The notes below the pieces were generated by a model. It searched no databases and was not told the DNA's origin. It saw nothing but the letters and a program-made list of their open reading frames with translations. A DNA stretch of 64,000 bases from Mycolicibacterium psychrotolerans (GTDB taxonomy: Bacteria > Actinomycetota > Actinomycetes > Mycobacteriales > Mycobacteriaceae): positions 4,650,001 to 4,714,000 of the forward strand of contig NZ_AP022574.1 of the NCBI RefSeq assembly GCF_010729305.1. Direction: 5' to 3'. The position numbers were made by a program, and so were the translations under genes. Of the stretch, positions 35,451 through 44,791 are shown in pieces. The stretch's first letter is position 1, and each line of letters starts with the position of its first letter.

Positions 35451-37196
35451 TCAGGTGCGGACTTCGGCTTCGTCGAGCCGAGTCACGTCTCCGTCCTCCG
35501 GACCGTGGGCACGTCCGACATGGGCTTCACGCCGCATCCGCTCCACCATGTGCGGGTAGTGCAGCTCGAATGCCGGCCGCTCCGAACGGATCCGGGGCAG
35601 CTCGGTGAAGTTGTGCCGCGGCGGCGGGCAGGACGTCGCCCACTCCAGGGAGTTGCCGTAACCCCACGGATCGTCGACCATCACCGGCTCGCCGTAACGC
35701 CAGCTCTTGAAGATGTTCCAGAGGAACGGCAGGGTCGACAGGCCGAGGATGAAGGCGCCGATGGTCGAGACGATGTTCAGCGTGGTGAACCCGTCACTGG
35801 GCAGGTAGTCGGCGTAGCGACGCGGCATGCCCTCGTCGCCGAGCCAGTGCTGCACCAGGAATGTGGTGTGGAACCCGATGAACGTCAGCCAGAAGTGCAC
35901 CTTGCCCAGCCGCTCGTCGAGCAGCCGGCCCGTCATCTTCGGGAACCAGAAGTAGATGCCCGCATAGGTCGCGAACACGATGGTGCCGAACAGCACGTAG
36001 TGGAAGTGCGCGATGACGAAGTAGCTGTCGGTGACGTGGAAGTCCAGCGGCGGGCTGGCCAGCAGCACCCCCGAAAGACCACCCAGCAGGAACGTCACGA
36101 TGAACCCGACGGAGAACAGCATCGGGGTCTCGAAGGTCAACTGCCCCTTCCACATCGTCCCGATCCAGTTGAAGAACTTGATGCCCGTCGGGACGGCGAT
36201 CAGGAACGTCATGAACGAGAAGAACGGCAGCAGCACCGCACCGGTGGCGTACATGTGGTGCGCCCACACCGCCACCGACAGCGCCGCGATGCCCAGCGTC
36301 GCGTAGATCAGCGTGGTGTAGCCGAAGATCGGCTTGCGGCTGAAGACCGGGAAGATCTCGCTGACGATGCCGAAGAACGGCAACGCGATGATGTACACCT
36401 CGGGGTGGCCGAAGAACCAGAACAGGTGCTGCCACAGCAGCACACCGCCGTTGGCCGGGTCGTACACGTGCGCGCCGAGATGCCGGTCGGCCGCCAGGCC
36501 GAACAACGCCGCCGTCAGCAGCGGGAAGGCCAGCAGCACCAGGATCGAGGTCACCAGGATGTTCCAGGTGAAGATCGGCATCCGGAACATCGTCATGCCC
36601 GGCGCGCGCATGCACACCACCGTGGTGATCATGTTCACCGCGCCGAGGATGGTGCCCAGACCACCGACGGCCAGACCCATGATCCACAGGTCACCGCCCG
36701 CACCGGGCGAGTGGATCGCGTCGGTCAGCGGCGAATAGGCCGTCCACCCGAAGTCGGCGGCACCGCCGGGGGTGATGAAGCCGGCCGTGGCGATCAGCGC
36801 GCCGAACAGGAACAGCCAGAACGAGAACGCGTTGAGCCGCGGGAACGCGACGTCGGGCGCACCGATCTGCAGCGGCAGCACCAGGTTCGCGAAGCCGAAC
36901 ACGATCGGCGTCGCGTAGAACAGCAGCATCACCGTGCCGTGCATGGTGAACAGCTGGTTGTACTGTTCGTTGGACAGGAACTGCAGACCCGGCACGGCGA
37001 GCTCGGTGCGGATGAACAGCGCCATCAAGCCGCCGATGAGGAAGAACGCGAAGCACGCGACGCAGTACATGATGCCGATCAGCTTGTGATCGGTCGTCGT
37101 GACGAGCTTGTAGATCAGGTTGCCCTTGGGCCCGATCCGCGACGGGAACGGACGCCGTGCCTCGAGTTCTCCGATTGGGGGCGCTTCGGCTACCAA
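35451..37196 (-). CDS. ctaD: Cytochrome c oxidase subunit I (aa3-type)
   Basis: 581 residues from a TTG at 37196, chosen because GGAGG sits 5 bases upstream; the TTG at 37208 lacks a spaced ribosome site. Catalytic subunit of the bcc-aa3 supercomplex, holding haem a, haem a3 and CuB. Twelve membrane spans are expected. Seen: WFFGHPEVYIIALP (CuB His-Tyr pair), VWAHHMYATG (CuB His-His) and VIAHFHYVLFG (haem a3 and a ligands). The C-terminal ~75 residues are cytoplasmic and close to remembered mycobacterial CtaD. Confidence 0.97.
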   Translation of the reverse strand: MVAEAPPIGELEARRPFPSRIGPKGNLIYKLVTTTDHKLIGIMYCVACFAFFLIGGLMALFIRTELAVPGLQFLSNEQYNQLFTMHGTVMLLFYATPIVFGFANLVLPLQIGAPDVAFPRLNAFSFWLFLFGALIATAGFITPGGAADFGWTAYSPLTDAIHSPGAGGDLWIMGLAVGGLGTILGAVNMITTVVCMRAPGMTMFRMPIFTWNILVTSILVLLAFPLLTAALFGLAADRHLGAHVYDPANGGVLLWQHLFWFFGHPEVYIIALPFFGIVSEIFPVFSRKPIFGYTTLIYATLGIAALSVAVWAHHMYATGAVLLPFFSFMTFLIAVPTGIKFFNWIGTMWKGQLTFETPMLFSVGFIVTFLLGGLSGVLLASPPLDFHVTDSYFVIAHFHYVLFGTIVFATYAGIYFWFPKMTGRLLDERLGKVHFWLTFIGFHTTFLVQHWLGDEGMPRRYADYLPSDGFTTLNIVSTIGAFILGLSTLPFLWNIFKSWRYGEPVMVDDPWGYGNSLEWATSCPPPRHNFTELPRIRSERPAFELHYPHMVERMRREAHVGRAHGPEDGDVTRLDEAEVRT

Positions 37197-37384
37197 CTGG
37201 TCCTCCAACCTTCCTTACGGACCGGGACGTCACAGAGGGCTTCCCGAGGATGTTTGACATGAATCGTAACTCCCGAACCTGACAGAGGCGGGGGTGGTCC
37301 TACAAACCGTCGTAATTGCGTCCCTTTTTCGGTCGGCGCGTGGCCTGACCAGCACCGGAGACCGCGGATGTTACCGTCTGCGAC

Positions 37385-38497
37385 GTGTCGGTGCGGGCGG
37401 CGGGGGCAGCGGGAGCGCTTGGCGTGGCAGTGATGCTGACCGGGATCCTGGGCGGCTGCGGCTCGTCGGGGGAACCCACCACGGCGACGCAGGGTTCGAT
37501 CATCACCAGCACCACCCGCATCGCGAGCGCCGGGGTGCTCGGTAACGACCGGCGGCCCGACGAATCGTGTGCTCCGGATCCCGCTCCGCTCGACGACGGT
37601 CCCCCCGATCGCGAGGTGAGGAACGCGACCGGGCACGCCATCACCCCGCCGATCCCGCAGACCACCGTGGTGCGCGCCGACCCGCAGCGCATCGTGGCGC
37701 TCGCCGGCGATCAGCTCGACGCGCTGTGCGCGCTGGGCCTGCAGTCGCGGGTCGTCGCCGCCGCGCTGCCCGACGGCTCGCCCGACCAGCCGTCGTATCT
37801 GGGCACCGCGATCCACGACCTGCCCGCGGCCGGCACGCGCAGCGACCCGGACCTGGACGCCATCCGGTCCGCGCAACCCGATCTGATCCTGAGCTCCGTC
37901 GCGCTCACGCCCGAGGACCACCCCGCGCTCACCGCGATCGCCCCTACGGTGTTCAGCGGACCTCCCGGCGTGGCATGGAAGGACAACCTGCGCACGGTCG
38001 GCGCGGCCACCGGCCGGCTCGAGGCGGCCAATCGGCTCATCGACGACTTCGGCCGGGCCGCCGACAAAACCGGCGCCAACCATGACGCCACGCATTTCCA
38101 GGCGTCGGTCGTGCAGTTCACCGACTCCACCATGCGGGTGTTCGGCACCGACAACTTCCCCGGGAGTGTGCTCGCCGACGTGGGGGTAGATCGACCGGCG
38201 GCGCAACGGTTCACCGACAAGCCCTACGTCGAGGTGGGCATCACCGACGAGGACCTCGCGAACTCGCCGGACTTCTCCGCCGCCGACGGCGACCTCGTCT
38301 ACGTGTCGTTCGCCACCGCCGAGGCGCGCGAGCGGGCACCGAAGGTGATGGGCAGCGACGCCTGGAAGCGATTGTCGGCCAACCGGGACAACCGGGTGTT
38401 CGCGGTCAACAACGAGATCTGGCAGACCGGCGAGGGCATCGTCGCCGCCCGCGGCATCGTCGCCGACCTACGACTGGTCAACGCACCGATCAACTGA
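37385..38497 (+). CDS. fecB: FecB-like periplasmic binding lipoprotein
   Basis: 370 residues from GTG 37385. Lipobox GGC (Cys at about 25) after a hydrophobic signal. The substrate-binding fold of the siderophore/metal class starts near residue 95 (TTVVRADPQRIVALAGDQLDAL) and includes DLDAIRSAQPDLILSS and YVSFATAEARERAPKVMG. The mycobacterial orthologue Rv3044 affects envelope integrity and intrinsic drug tolerance; iron-siderophore capture is the family role. Divergent from ctaD across 188 bases. Confidence 0.88.
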   Translation: MSVRAAGAAGALGVAVMLTGILGGCGSSGEPTTATQGSIITSTTRIASAGVLGNDRRPDESCAPDPAPLDDGPPDREVRNATGHAITPPIPQTTVVRADPQRIVALAGDQLDALCALGLQSRVVAAALPDGSPDQPSYLGTAIHDLPAAGTRSDPDLDAIRSAQPDLILSSVALTPEDHPALTAIAPTVFSGPPGVAWKDNLRTVGAATGRLEAANRLIDDFGRAADKTGANHDATHFQASVVQFTDSTMRVFGTDNFPGSVLADVGVDRPAAQRFTDKPYVEVGITDEDLANSPDFSAADGDLVYVSFATAEARERAPKVMGSDAWKRLSANRDNRVFAVNNEIWQTGEGIVAARGIVADLRLVNAPIN

Positions 38498-38544
38498 TCG
38501 TGCCGGCGCGGCGCGCCTGCTGCCTGTCCGGGGCAAGGGCAGTC

Positions 38545-39621
38545 CTAGAACATCGCAGCGGAGCTCACCTCGGAATGGCTGCGCATGAAGGAAACCAGCC
38601 GATGCACATAGCTGGGGAGCGCGGGCGGTTCGATCCCGCTGCCTGCCAGATCGGCACGGCAATGCTCGGTCAGATACGACGTGGGATGCACGAAGTAGTC
38701 GACGTCCTCGGCAGGAATCCGCATCAACCGGTACAGCCCGGGAACGCGTGCCAGCGCGACTTTGGCGACCTTGCGCGGCACGGGCACCTTGATGACCTCC
38801 CGGCCGGTCGCCCAGCCGATCACGTCGATCAACTCGTCGACGGTGAGCGGCCGCGGATCGGCGAGCGCATAAGTTTTGCCCTCCGAGTTCGGTTGCCGGC
38901 TCAGGTAATTCACCGCATCGACGACGAAGTTGCGCGGGACGACGTTGACGCGCGTCATCGTCGGATCTCCGGCCACCGGGAGGATCGCCCGCCGCGGCTG
39001 CCGCAACAGCCACTGCATGATGAAGTACGGTCCGTCGAACTTCTGCGTTTCGCCCGTACGGCTGTCGCCGACGACGATCGACGGGCGGTAGATCGTCGCC
39101 GGCATCCCCGCCGACATCCGAGACCGCACTTCCGCCTCCGCGAGGTGCTTGGTCTCCTCGTAGTAGTTGTTGAACGGCGCACCGACTTCCAGGTCGTCCT
39201 CGCCGAACGGACCGGCGTAGCGGCCGCTGACATAGCAGGTGCTGAAGTAGTGGAGGCGTGTCAACGCCGGACAGAGCGCAAGTGCGTCGAGCACGTTTCG
39301 GGTCCCGTCGACATTGACTCGGACGCCCACGTCCCGGGTCACCGACAGGTCGTACGCCGCCGCGAGATGCCAGGCCTCCGTGACCTCGTCGAGGACACCG
39401 GCGCCGAGGCCCAGCCCGGCCCGGGTGATGTCGCCCTCGGCCAGCTGGATCCGCCCCTCGAGGGATGGGTCGGCGGCGTAGAGTTCGGCCACGCGTCGTT
39501 CGGCATCTGCGGCGAATTTGGACTGCACCAGGCAGATCGCCGCACCCTCCGTCCGTGCCAAGATGCCCGGCAGCAGCGCACTGCCGAGGAACCCGGGAAC
39601 CCCTGTCATCAGCACGGTCAT
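38545..39621 (-). CDS. Extended SDR, fatty-acyl-CoA-reductase-like NAD-binding protein
   Basis: 358 residues. Rossmann motif TGVPGFLGSALLP (residues 6-18), the catalytic YYEETKH (Tyr-x3-Lys) near 154, and HYFSTCYVSG just before it, the male-sterility/NAD-binding 4 pattern. No carrier or reductase domain is fused. Substrate unknown; a lipid carbonyl is plausible from the family. It is divergent from a TetR regulator that probably controls it. Confidence 0.85.
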   Translation of the reverse strand: MTVLMTGVPGFLGSALLPGILARTEGAAICLVQSKFAADAERRVAELYAADPSLEGRIQLAEGDITRAGLGLGAGVLDEVTEAWHLAAAYDLSVTRDVGVRVNVDGTRNVLDALALCPALTRLHYFSTCYVSGRYAGPFGEDDLEVGAPFNNYYEETKHLAEAEVRSRMSAGMPATIYRPSIVVGDSRTGETQKFDGPYFIMQWLLRQPRRAILPVAGDPTMTRVNVVPRNFVVDAVNYLSRQPNSEGKTYALADPRPLTVDELIDVIGWATGREVIKVPVPRKVAKVALARVPGLYRLMRIPAEDVDYFVHPTSYLTEHCRADLAGSGIEPPALPSYVHRLVSFMRSHSEVSSAAMF

Positions 39622-39731
39622 CGCTGCACTCCCTCGTCAACTCCATCGGACACCCCGCCCGTGCCCCGAACAAGGGAACAAAGGCATTCCGTGCGGCCAG
39701 TGTGGGCGTCGCTGGCGAATCCCATCGGCAG

Positions 39732-39796
39732 CCGAGGTAACCGCTGGGTATCCGAGGTTTCTATCGTGTGACAGATATGGTCGGCGATATCCTCGG
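39732..39796. promoter_or_regulatory. Repeats in the SDR/TetR intergenic region
   Basis: CCGAGGT occurs at 39732-39738 and again at 39752-39758, exactly 20 bases apart, and the inverse CCTCGG is at 39791-39796. Between the copies lies GGTAACC-GCTG-GGTATCC. Downstream GATAT (39774-39778) and ATATC (39787-39791) form a 5-base dyad. This array sits 9-70 bases upstream of the TetR start and about 110 upstream of the SDR, suiting an autoregulated divergent operator. Confidence 0.45.
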
Positions 39797-39804
39797 CACC
39801 GACG

Positions 39805-40485
39805 ATGAGCCACGATGAGCCCATGCCGCTGACCCGGGCCGGACGGCCACGTCTGCACGCCCAGCGACGCCCCGGCACCACCGCACGGGACGAAATCCTC
39901 GATGCCGCAGGCGAATTGTTCACGACGCAGGGCTACGCGGGGACGTCCACCCGGCACATCGCCGAAACGGTCGGCATCCGGCAGGCGTCCCTCTATCACT
40001 ACTTCAAGACCAAGGACGACATCCTCTGCGCCCTGCTCAGCCAGACCGTGTCGCCCTCCCTGTCGTTCATCCCCGGCCTTCGCGCCGCCCGCCCTGCGAT
40101 GAGCGACGCGCAGCAGCTGCACGCGCTGGCCGTCTTCGACGGCACACAGTTGCTCTGCGGCCGCTGGAATCTCGGGGCGCTCTACCTGCTGCCCGAATTG
40201 CGCGATGCGCGGCTCGAGCCGTTCTACTCCGACCGCGAACGGCTGCGCAGGCACTACCTGAGCCTGAGCCTGGCCATCGCCCGCGGCTCCGGCGTCGACC
40301 CGGCCGCCGCAGACCTTCCGTTCCGGCTGGTCGAATCACTGGTGAACATGTGGTCGACCCCTGAGGGACCCCAGCGCGACCAGCTGCCCCGGCACGTCGC
40401 CGACGCCTGCCTGCGGGTGCTCGGGGTACCCGACCCCGAGGCGATGCACGACCGGACCACGCAGGCCCTGACCGGCGCGCGGTGA
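39805..40485 (+). CDS. TetR-family transcriptional regulator
   Basis: 226 residues from ATG 39805. N-terminal HTH at about 25-72: TARDEILDAAGELFTTQGYAG followed by TSTRHIAETVGIRQASLYHYF and KTKDDILCALL. The C-terminal ligand domain is not recognisable. It is divergent from the SDR gene (183-base gap), the usual arrangement for local control, and is followed by adhC on the same strand after 144 bases. Confidence 0.92.
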   Translation: MSHDEPMPLTRAGRPRLHAQRRPGTTARDEILDAAGELFTTQGYAGTSTRHIAETVGIRQASLYHYFKTKDDILCALLSQTVSPSLSFIPGLRAARPAMSDAQQLHALAVFDGTQLLCGRWNLGALYLLPELRDARLEPFYSDRERLRRHYLSLSLAIARGSGVDPAAADLPFRLVESLVNMWSTPEGPQRDQLPRHVADACLRVLGVPDPEAMHDRTTQALTGAR

Positions 40486-40524
40486 TCCTTCTCACGGCAG
40501 CGCTCGCCGACGGATGAACCGGGG

Positions 40525-40564
40525 CACCCTGGGTGTTGGCCTTGATGGCCGTGCGATCACGGCC
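40525..40564. promoter_or_regulatory. Two dyads upstream of adhC
   Basis: CACCC-T-GGGTG at 40525-40535 and GGCCGTG-CGAT-CACGGCC at 40547-40564, the latter a perfect 7-base inverted repeat. They sit between the TetR stop (40485) and adhC. There is no T-tract, so an operator or attenuator for adhC is as likely as a terminator for the TetR transcript. Confidence 0.45.
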
Positions 40565-40629
40565 CAGGTTCCGGCACGCCTCGATTCGGGGCACACGCCT
40601 GCAACAAAGACGAGAAGAGGATGAGACAT

Positions 40630-41676
40630 TTGAGCACCGTTTCCGCATACGCAGCCCACGCGGCCGGCGAGCCGTTGACGAAGACCACGATCACGCGCCG
40701 CGACGTAGGCCCCCACGACGTCGCCTTCGACATCCATTTCGCCGGCATCTGCCACTCCGACATCCACACGGTGCGCGATGAATGGGGCCAGGCGGCGTAC
40801 CCGGTGGTACCCGGTCACGAGATCGCCGGGATCGTCACCGAGGTCGGATCCGAGGTGACCAAGTTCGCGGTCGGTGACCGCGTTGGCGTCGGATGTTTCG
40901 TGGACTCCTGCCGCGAGTGCGAGTTCTGCCTCGCCGGCGAGGAGCAGTACTGCAACAACCCGGGCATGGTCGGCACCTACAACGCCGTCGGCTTCGACGG
41001 AGAGCCCACGCAGGGCGGTTACAGCGGCGCGATCGTCGTCGACGAGAACTACGTTCTGACGATCCCCGACTCGATCCCGCTCGACAAGGCTGCCCCGCTG
41101 CTGTGCGCGGGCATCACCACCTACTCCCCGCTGCGGCACTGGAACGCCGGCCCGGGCACCGAGGTCGCGGTGATCGGCCTGGGCGGTCTGGGCCATCTCG
41201 CCGTGAGGATCGCGGTCGCGATGGGCGCCCGCGTCACGGTGCTCAGCCAGTCGCTGAAGAAGATGGAGGACGGTCTGCGCCTCGGTGCCTCCGAGTACTA
41301 CGCCACCAGTGAGCGCGACACCTTCAAGAAGCTCAAAGGCAAGTTCGACCTGATCCTCAACACCGTGTCGGCCAATCTCGACATGGGCGACTACCTGGGC
41401 CTCCTGGCCCTCGACGGCACGCTTGTGGAGCTCGGCATGCCCGAGCGTCCGATGGAGGTGCCCGCGCCCGCATTGATCTTCGGCAGGCGCCGGCTGTCCG
41501 GGTCGCTGATCGGTGGCATCGCCGAAACCCAGGAGATGCTCGACTTCTGCGCCGAGCATGACGTGACACCCGACATCGAGGTGATCGCGCCCGACTACAT
41601 CAACGAGGCGTACGAGCGGGTGCTGGCCAGCGACGTGCGGTACCGCTTCGTGATCGACACGGCCGCGCTGCGTTAG
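40630..41676 (+). CDS. adhC: NADP-dependent zinc alcohol dehydrogenase AdhC
   Basis: 348 residues from TTG 40630, which gives the STVSAYAA start of remembered mycobacterial AdhC with GAGG nine bases upstream; an ATG at 40621 is the alternative. Cinnamyl-alcohol-dehydrogenase-like MDR: catalytic zinc ligands in ICHSD and GHE, structural zinc cysteines in CRECEFCLAGEEQYC, and the Rossmann loop GLGGLGHLA. It reduces or oxidises aldehydes/alcohols, possibly linked to envelope lipids in mycobacteria. Orthologue Rv3045; TAG overlaps the next gene's TAA. Confidence 0.93.
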   Translation: MSTVSAYAAHAAGEPLTKTTITRRDVGPHDVAFDIHFAGICHSDIHTVRDEWGQAAYPVVPGHEIAGIVTEVGSEVTKFAVGDRVGVGCFVDSCRECEFCLAGEEQYCNNPGMVGTYNAVGFDGEPTQGGYSGAIVVDENYVLTIPDSIPLDKAAPLLCAGITTYSPLRHWNAGPGTEVAVIGLGGLGHLAVRIAVAMGARVTVLSQSLKKMEDGLRLGASEYYATSERDTFKKLKGKFDLILNTVSANLDMGDYLGLLALDGTLVELGMPERPMEVPAPALIFGRRRLSGSLIGGIAETQEMLDFCAEHDVTPDIEVIAPDYINEAYERVLASDVRYRFVIDTAALR

Positions 41677-42014
41677 TCCTCGTCGGCCGGCTGCTCGCCG
41701 ATGTCCACACCGGCGAGCGGCCATCCGGCGGCGGCCAATCGGGCCGCGACCCGCGCGACGTTCTCGGGCCCGGCGTCGTGGTGGGTCACGTCGGCGATGA
41801 AGGCGGCGATCTCGTCGCCGTCGATGGCGCCGTCGACCGTCGCCGCCTGACCCTGCGCGGTGATGTGGGCGATGACCGCGCGCAGCTGCTCGTCGGTCAG
41901 GGGCGTGGCGCGCAGAAGGGCCAGCAGCGGCACCCGGTCGGGACCCGGCACACCGCTGGGATACCCGGCGCGCAGCCAGTTCAGGATCGAGCTCAGCAAC
42001 GACGTGGTGGTCAC
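41673..42014 (-). CDS. DUF3349 protein (Rv3046c-like)
   Basis: 113 residues. All-helical DUF3349 pattern: LLSSILNWLRAGYPSGVPGPDRVPLLALL (short motif GYPSGVPGPDRVPLL at about 17-31) and LTDEQLRAVIAHI. No known activity. It is convergent with adhC, overlapping by TTAG at 41673-41676. This is the last gene matching the reference order before the 14-kb accessory block. Confidence 0.85.
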   Translation of the reverse strand: MTTTSLLSSILNWLRAGYPSGVPGPDRVPLLALLRATPLTDEQLRAVIAHITAQGQAATVDGAIDGDEIAAFIADVTHHDAGPENVARVAARLAAAGWPLAGVDIGEQPADED

Positions 42015-42227
42015 CTCCCCAGTGTGTGCCGTTGCGACCCCGAAAGGTGCCGAACCGGCCGCAGTGTTCGCCGGGCGTTCATCTCGGGTCGTGACTGTGA
42101 ACCTGCTGGAAGCCGTGTAAACACTGGATTTCTCGAGTTGTCGGGTGGTCTATACAGTGCGACGCTTCTGATCGGTCCGCCGGTGGGCGGGCCGAATTCG
42201 TAGTGATTCGCCCCCCAGGAGACCCGC

Positions 42228-43811
42228 ATGGCCACTGAATCCGCAGCAGTCGAGTCCGCTGCGCCCGCCGGACTGAAGAAGGGCGCGATCGGCATGGTCG
42301 CCGTCATCTTCATGGCGGTCGCCAACGCCGCGCCCATCACCGCGATGACCGGAAACGTGCCGATCGCCGTCGGTTTCGGCAACGGACTGGGGGCACCGGC
42401 GGGATTCCTGTTCGCGACGATCGCCCTGACGCTGTTCGCGCTCGGGTACGTGGCGATGGCCAGGCACATCACGACCACGGGGGCGTTCTACGGGTTCATC
42501 TCCCACGGCCTGGGCCAGGCGTGGGGCATGGCCAGCGGCTTCCTGGCCACCTTCGCCTACGTGGTTTTCGAGGGATCGCTGATCGGCGGCTGCGCCTACT
42601 TCGCCAACGACGCGGTGAACACCCTTGTCGGAGTGAACATCCCGTGGCTGGTGTTCGCGATCGCCGCCATCGTCGTCATCGGCGTGCTCTGCCACTTCCA
42701 CATCAGCCTGACCGCCGCGATCCTCGGGGTGACGCTCGTGTCAGAGGTGCTGATCCTGCTGGCGCTGGCGTTCAGCGTGATCGCCAAGGGCGGCGGTCCC
42801 GACGGCTTCATGCTCGACCAGACCGTGCTGCTGAACAACGCCTTCGAGAGCCTGCCCGAGGGCGCCTTCGGAACCGCTGCCGCCGCAGGGTCGATGGCGG
42901 TCGGGTTGTTCTTCGCCTTCTGGTCCTGGGTCGGATTCGAGACGACCGCGGTGTACGGCGAGGAATCGCGCAACCCGAAGAAGATCATCCCCCGCGCGAC
43001 GCTGATCGCCGTCATCGGACTCGGCCTGTTCTACACGTTCATCTCCGCGATGGTGCTGGCAGGCAACGGCGCCAAGACCTCGGTGGAGGCGTCCATCAGC
43101 TCCTCACCGCTGGATCTGTTCTTCGACCTGGTCGACGCCAACCTCGGCGGGTTCCTGCTCGACGTCTACAAGATCCTGCTGGTGATCGGCTCCTTCGCGT
43201 GCGCACTGGCCTTCCACAACGCGGCTTCGCGGTACCTGTTCGCACTCGGCCGCGAGATCCCGGCCGCCAAGGTCAAGTCGACTCTGGGCGCGGCTCATCC
43301 CAGGCACGGTTCGCCCTACATCGCGTCGGCGGTGCAGAGCGTGATCACGATGGTGATCGTGCTGCTGTTCTTCGTCTTCACGGCCGTGCAGGTGCCCGAC
43401 GCCAACGGCCTGCCCGTCGACACCCCGACCCTGGTGCCCTACACCAACATCTACGGGCTGCTGGCGCTGATCGGCACCGCGGCGATCCTGCTCGTCCAGG
43501 CAATCTGCTCCATCGCCGTGATCTGGTACTTCTGGGTCCGAAAGACGCACCGTGGCAACGTCATCACCACGCTGATCTGCCCGCTGCTCGGCGCAGTGGC
43601 GATGGGCTACGTCGTCTGGCTGCTGTGGGACAACCGCGCGTTCGCGGCCGGCTACGCGGCGAACTCACTGGTGTTCAAGAGCACCCCGTACCTCATCGCC
43701 GCGGTGTTCGGCATCGGTATCGCCTACGCGATGTGGTTGCGCTTCTCCCGGCCCGACACCTACACCGAGATCGGCCGCACGGTGATGGAGGACAGCCACG
43801 AGCGCAGCTAG
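42228..43811 (+). CDS. APC-family amino acid permease
   Basis: 527 residues with about 12 membrane spans; GAIGMVAVIFMAVANAAPI opens TM1 as in the APC superfamily, and WVGFETTAVYGEE is the TM6 region with the conserved EE. AGGAG lies 8 bases before the ATG; TATACA at 42151 could be a -10. Substrate is not predictable. It converges on the molybdenum-hydroxylase FAD subunit and shares CTAG 43808-43811 with its stop; import of a substrate for that enzyme is possible. Confidence 0.9.
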   Translation: MATESAAVESAAPAGLKKGAIGMVAVIFMAVANAAPITAMTGNVPIAVGFGNGLGAPAGFLFATIALTLFALGYVAMARHITTTGAFYGFISHGLGQAWGMASGFLATFAYVVFEGSLIGGCAYFANDAVNTLVGVNIPWLVFAIAAIVVIGVLCHFHISLTAAILGVTLVSEVLILLALAFSVIAKGGGPDGFMLDQTVLLNNAFESLPEGAFGTAAAAGSMAVGLFFAFWSWVGFETTAVYGEESRNPKKIIPRATLIAVIGLGLFYTFISAMVLAGNGAKTSVEASISSSPLDLFFDLVDANLGGFLLDVYKILLVIGSFACALAFHNAASRYLFALGREIPAAKVKSTLGAAHPRHGSPYIASAVQSVITMVIVLLFFVFTAVQVPDANGLPVDTPTLVPYTNIYGLLALIGTAAILLVQAICSIAVIWYFWVRKTHRGNVITTLICPLLGAVAMGYVVWLLWDNRAFAAGYAANSLVFKSTPYLIAAVFGIGIAYAMWLRFSRPDTYTEIGRTVMEDSHERS

Positions 43812-44791
43812 CCCCGCGCGGCCGCGCGGGTCAGCGCACGCTCCACGCTGTTGCGCGCCAGCACGACCTTGAACCCGTTCTGGCTCAACGGTTCTGCACC
43901 GGAGACGGCGACGCGTGCGGCCGACCTGAAGGCGTCGGCGTCGGCGGTTCTGCCGACCAGTTCGGCTTCCGCCGCGCCCACGCGCCACGGTGTGGCCGCC
44001 ACGCCGCCGAGCACCACGGCCGCCGATCGGGTCACGCCGTCGCGGATGTCCAGACCGACGGCCACCGAGACCAGCGCGAAGGCGTAGCTGTGCCGGTCGC
44101 GGACCTTGAGATACCAGCTGCGCGCGCCGAAGGGAGACGGCGGCAGTTCGATCCCGGTGATCAGCTCGCCCGGTGCGAGGCTGTTGTCGCGCTCGGGATG
44201 TTCCCCGGGAAGGGTGAAGAAACCGCCGATCGGGATCGACCGCGGCCCTGACGGACCGGCGACGTGCACCAGGGCGTCGACCGCCGCCAGGGCGACCGCC
44301 ATGTCGGACGGGTGCACAGCGACGCAGGTGGTGCCCGCGCCGAACACCGCGTGCTCGCGGTTGAACCCGGCCACGGCCGCGCAGCCGGAACCGGGAGACC
44401 GCTTGTTGCAGGCCGTGAATGCCGGGTCCATGAAATACGGACAGCGGGTGCGTTGCATCAGGTTCCCGCCGACCGTGGCCATGTTGCGGATCTGCGTGGT
44501 CGCGCCCGACAGAATCGCCTGGGAGAGCACAGGATACGCCGCGCGCACCAACGGATGGTTGGCCGCGTCGCTGTTCGTCACCCCCGCGCCGATCAGCACT
44601 CCGCCGGAGGGCAGCGCCTGCACCGACCCGAGGTCGAGGTCCCCGATGTCGACGAGCGCCGACGGTGTCTCCACCCCGGTCTTCATGAGGTCGAGCATGT
44701 TGGTTCCGCCCGCGTAGTAGCGGGCGCCCCGCGCCGCTGCGCCGAGCGCGTCGTCGATGCTGGTGGCGCGGTGGTAGGCGAAGGTCAACAT
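43808..44791 (-). CDS. Molybdenum hydroxylase FAD-binding subunit, PaoB-type
   Basis: 327 residues from ATG 44791. FAD motifs YYAGGTNMLDLMK near 25-37 and ATVGGNLMQRTRCPYF near 105-120, then a cysteine-rich insertion (Cys117, Cys128, Cys137 and Cys156; CPYF, CNKRSPGSGC) like that which holds an extra [4Fe-4S] cluster in E. coli PaoB. It should pass electrons from the Fe-S subunit. The ATG overlaps the end of the 2Fe-2S gene by 7 bases; order on the strand is Mo, Fe-S, FAD. Confidence 0.9.
   Translation of the reverse strand: MLTFAYHRATSIDDALGAAARGARYYAGGTNMLDLMKTGVETPSALVDIGDLDLGSVQALPSGGVLIGAGVTNSDAANHPLVRAAYPVLSQAILSGATTQIRNMATVGGNLMQRTRCPYFMDPAFTACNKRSPGSGCAAVAGFNREHAVFGAGTTCVAVHPSDMAVALAAVDALVHVAGPSGPRSIPIGGFFTLPGEHPERDNSLAPGELITGIELPPSPFGARSWYLKVRDRHSYAFALVSVAVGLDIRDGVTRSAAVVLGGVAATPWRVGAAEAELVGRTADADAFRSAARVAVSGAEPLSQNGFKVVLARNSVERALTRAAARG

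Noticed and set aside
35430..37262. A 610-codon open frame opposite ctaD
   Set aside because: Composition is Arg/His/Gln/Asp-rich with no domain, mirroring the hydrophobic codons of CtaD on the other strand.
42521..44251. A 576-codon frame overlapping the permease and FAD subunit genes
   Set aside because: Arg/Gly-rich shifted frame of two well-supported genes.
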